31,858 bases of DNA from CAZOKH01 sp964580315 (GTDB lineage: Bacteria; Chloroflexota; Anaerolineae; Anaerolineales; Anaerolineaceae), in assembly GCA_964580315.1 (NCBI GenBank), contig CAZOKH010000040.1, positions 1 to 31,858 on the forward strand. The letters are read 5' to 3'. Shown in pieces: positions 31,007-31,858 of the stretch. The position numbers and the translations under genes were made by a program. How positions within the stretch are numbered: the stretch's first letter is position 1; every line of letters begins with the position of its first letter. The notes under the pieces were generated by a model. It did not search any database. It was not told the DNA's origin and saw only the letters and a program-made list of their open reading frames with translations.

Positions 31007-31041
31007 TTTCGGGCTTAAAAAGGCATTAAGGACTTAATGGT

Positions 31042-31725
31042 ATGGAAGTTACACAAAAAACAGAATTAAAAATGGATACGTTGGGGTTTACTATCCACCC
31101 ACATATATACAGCAATGCTCCCGGCAGTCATCGTGTCGATATCTGTATAACAGAAACACCCACTCAATTGCACTTTGATCCTGAACGGTTAATATGCCAG
31201 GTTAAAAACACTTCGGGTGATGTGGAAACACTGCAAGTGCGCTATCGAAAAACCGGCATGGGCTTTGCAGAAACTTACTCCGTAATCGCCGGACCCATAA
31301 GCCTGTTCGACAGGATGGGTGAGGAAGTAATTTTTATCACCCTGGGTGGAAAGTTGACGATTCAAATTCAAGAATCCAATACCTTTTGCAAGATGGAATC
31401 TCCCGTTCCAATTTTGCAAAAAGATCGTGTACACCGCATCCCCCGCATGCTGGCAGAAGAAATTGAAATCCTGCTGGCTGAGCGCCGGGCTGCCTGGCTG
31501 CCGAATGTGGATCACTTTTACAAGAAACTGGCGGCAATCGATCCCTTTGTTCTGTATGCCAGCTGCCTGGAAACCATGCGAACGTCCTATTTGCGTTTGC
31601 CAGCAGCAGATAATATGCGTGCACAGGAAATGCTGGGTTTCTTGCGGCGAGAAATGCGCGAACTGCGCGAGCGCGGCCAATGGGCTTCGTGGTGGTCGGC
31701 GCCAAGCATTATTGATTTATTATAA
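31042..31725 (+). CDS. Conserved-type hypothetical protein
   Basis: A 227-residue soluble protein with no signal peptide and no family I recognise. Residues 1-115 look beta-rich (THPHIY-like N-terminus, DICITETPTQLHFDPERLIC, VIFITLGGKLTIQIQ). Residues 130-225 are predicted helical with many charged residues (RIPRMLAEEIEILLAERRAA, MLGFLRREMRELRER) and end in WWSAPSIIDLL. The layout, a beta domain followed by a helical tail, could be a binding module with an oligomerisation tail. AAGGA ten bases upstream supports the start. The 130 bases after its stop contain only short frames and no clear terminator. Confidence 0.6.
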   Translation: MEVTQKTELKMDTLGFTIHPHIYSNAPGSHRVDICITETPTQLHFDPERLICQVKNTSGDVETLQVRYRKTGMGFAETYSVIAGPISLFDRMGEEVIFITLGGKLTIQIQESNTFCKMESPVPILQKDRVHRIPRMLAEEIEILLAERRAAWLPNVDHFYKKLAAIDPFVLYASCLETMRTSYLRLPAADNMRAQEMLGFLRREMRELRERGQWASWWSAPSIIDLL

Positions 31726-31858
31726 AATTAATTCTTATAAGAGATCGATTGTTTGAATTATTTCGATAGCAATATTAATTAATGGGGGAAAGAAAGTAAT
31801 GAATGTTGGTGTAACATTCTTTCTGTAAAATAGCGAACCTTAACAAAAGCGGTGAGTC

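Noticed and set aside
31799..31830. Start of a further gene at the window end
   Set aside because: The ATG at 31799 meets a stop after nine codons.

Overview
The window looks like chromosomal DNA of a free-living bacterium, most likely Chloroflexota, class Anaerolineae. That placement is inferred. It rests on the many secreted or membrane-anchored proteins with Thr/Pro-rich linkers, the moderately high GC, the extended -10 promoters and the general style of the proteins, not on a marker-gene tree. I see no tRNA, rRNA, CRISPR array, intact insertion sequence or phage gene. One short palindromic repeat lies at 2447-2540.

Layout. (1) 1-2388: a small Xre-type repressor and a four-helix membrane protein overlap by four bases behind a strong promoter with duplicated inverted operators. 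A cobalamin-domain radical SAM enzyme follows. (2) 2389-2902 has no gene. It holds the repeat, then a strong promoter, a structured leader of about 135 nt and an intrinsic terminator just before an aminotransferase. (3) 2903-7834: aminotransferase, flippase-like membrane protein, FAD oxidoreductase and an anchored C39-like/TPR protein. (4) 7893-10253 (-): an orphan chemoreceptor, separated from region 3 by a perfect 15-bp terminator stem. (5) 10417-16146: a membrane-anchored HExxH protein, a HAD hydrolase, a secreted beta-repeat protein, a ZIP metal transporter, and a PadR regulator with a GyrI-like ligand-binding protein. (6) 16172-20883 (-): a two-gene unit of a TPR membrane protein and a class A PBP-like protein whose catalytic motifs are all degraded. 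(7) 20951-24074: a LysM lipoprotein, a second lipoprotein (-) and an SDR epimerase/dehydratase. (8) 24075-26661 (-): full-length dnaA, a terminator, then a second DnaA that stops exactly where DNA-binding domain IV should begin. (9) 26662-27283: AT-rich and gene-free, with DnaA-box-like sites, a candidate oriC. (10) 27284-31725: MiaB, AlaX, a stand-alone MetH-activation-domain protein, an MBL-fold hydrolase (-) and an unknown protein.

The two observations most worth following are the tandem domain-IV-less DnaA next to a candidate origin, and the PBP-like pseudoenzyme transcribed with a TPR membrane protein. A third is a recurring extended -10 promoter (TGn-TAnnnT). In three genes it sits so close to the ATG that the mRNA should be leaderless. 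All readings come from inspection alone. Coordinates of starts are my choices among alternatives and are stated as such.
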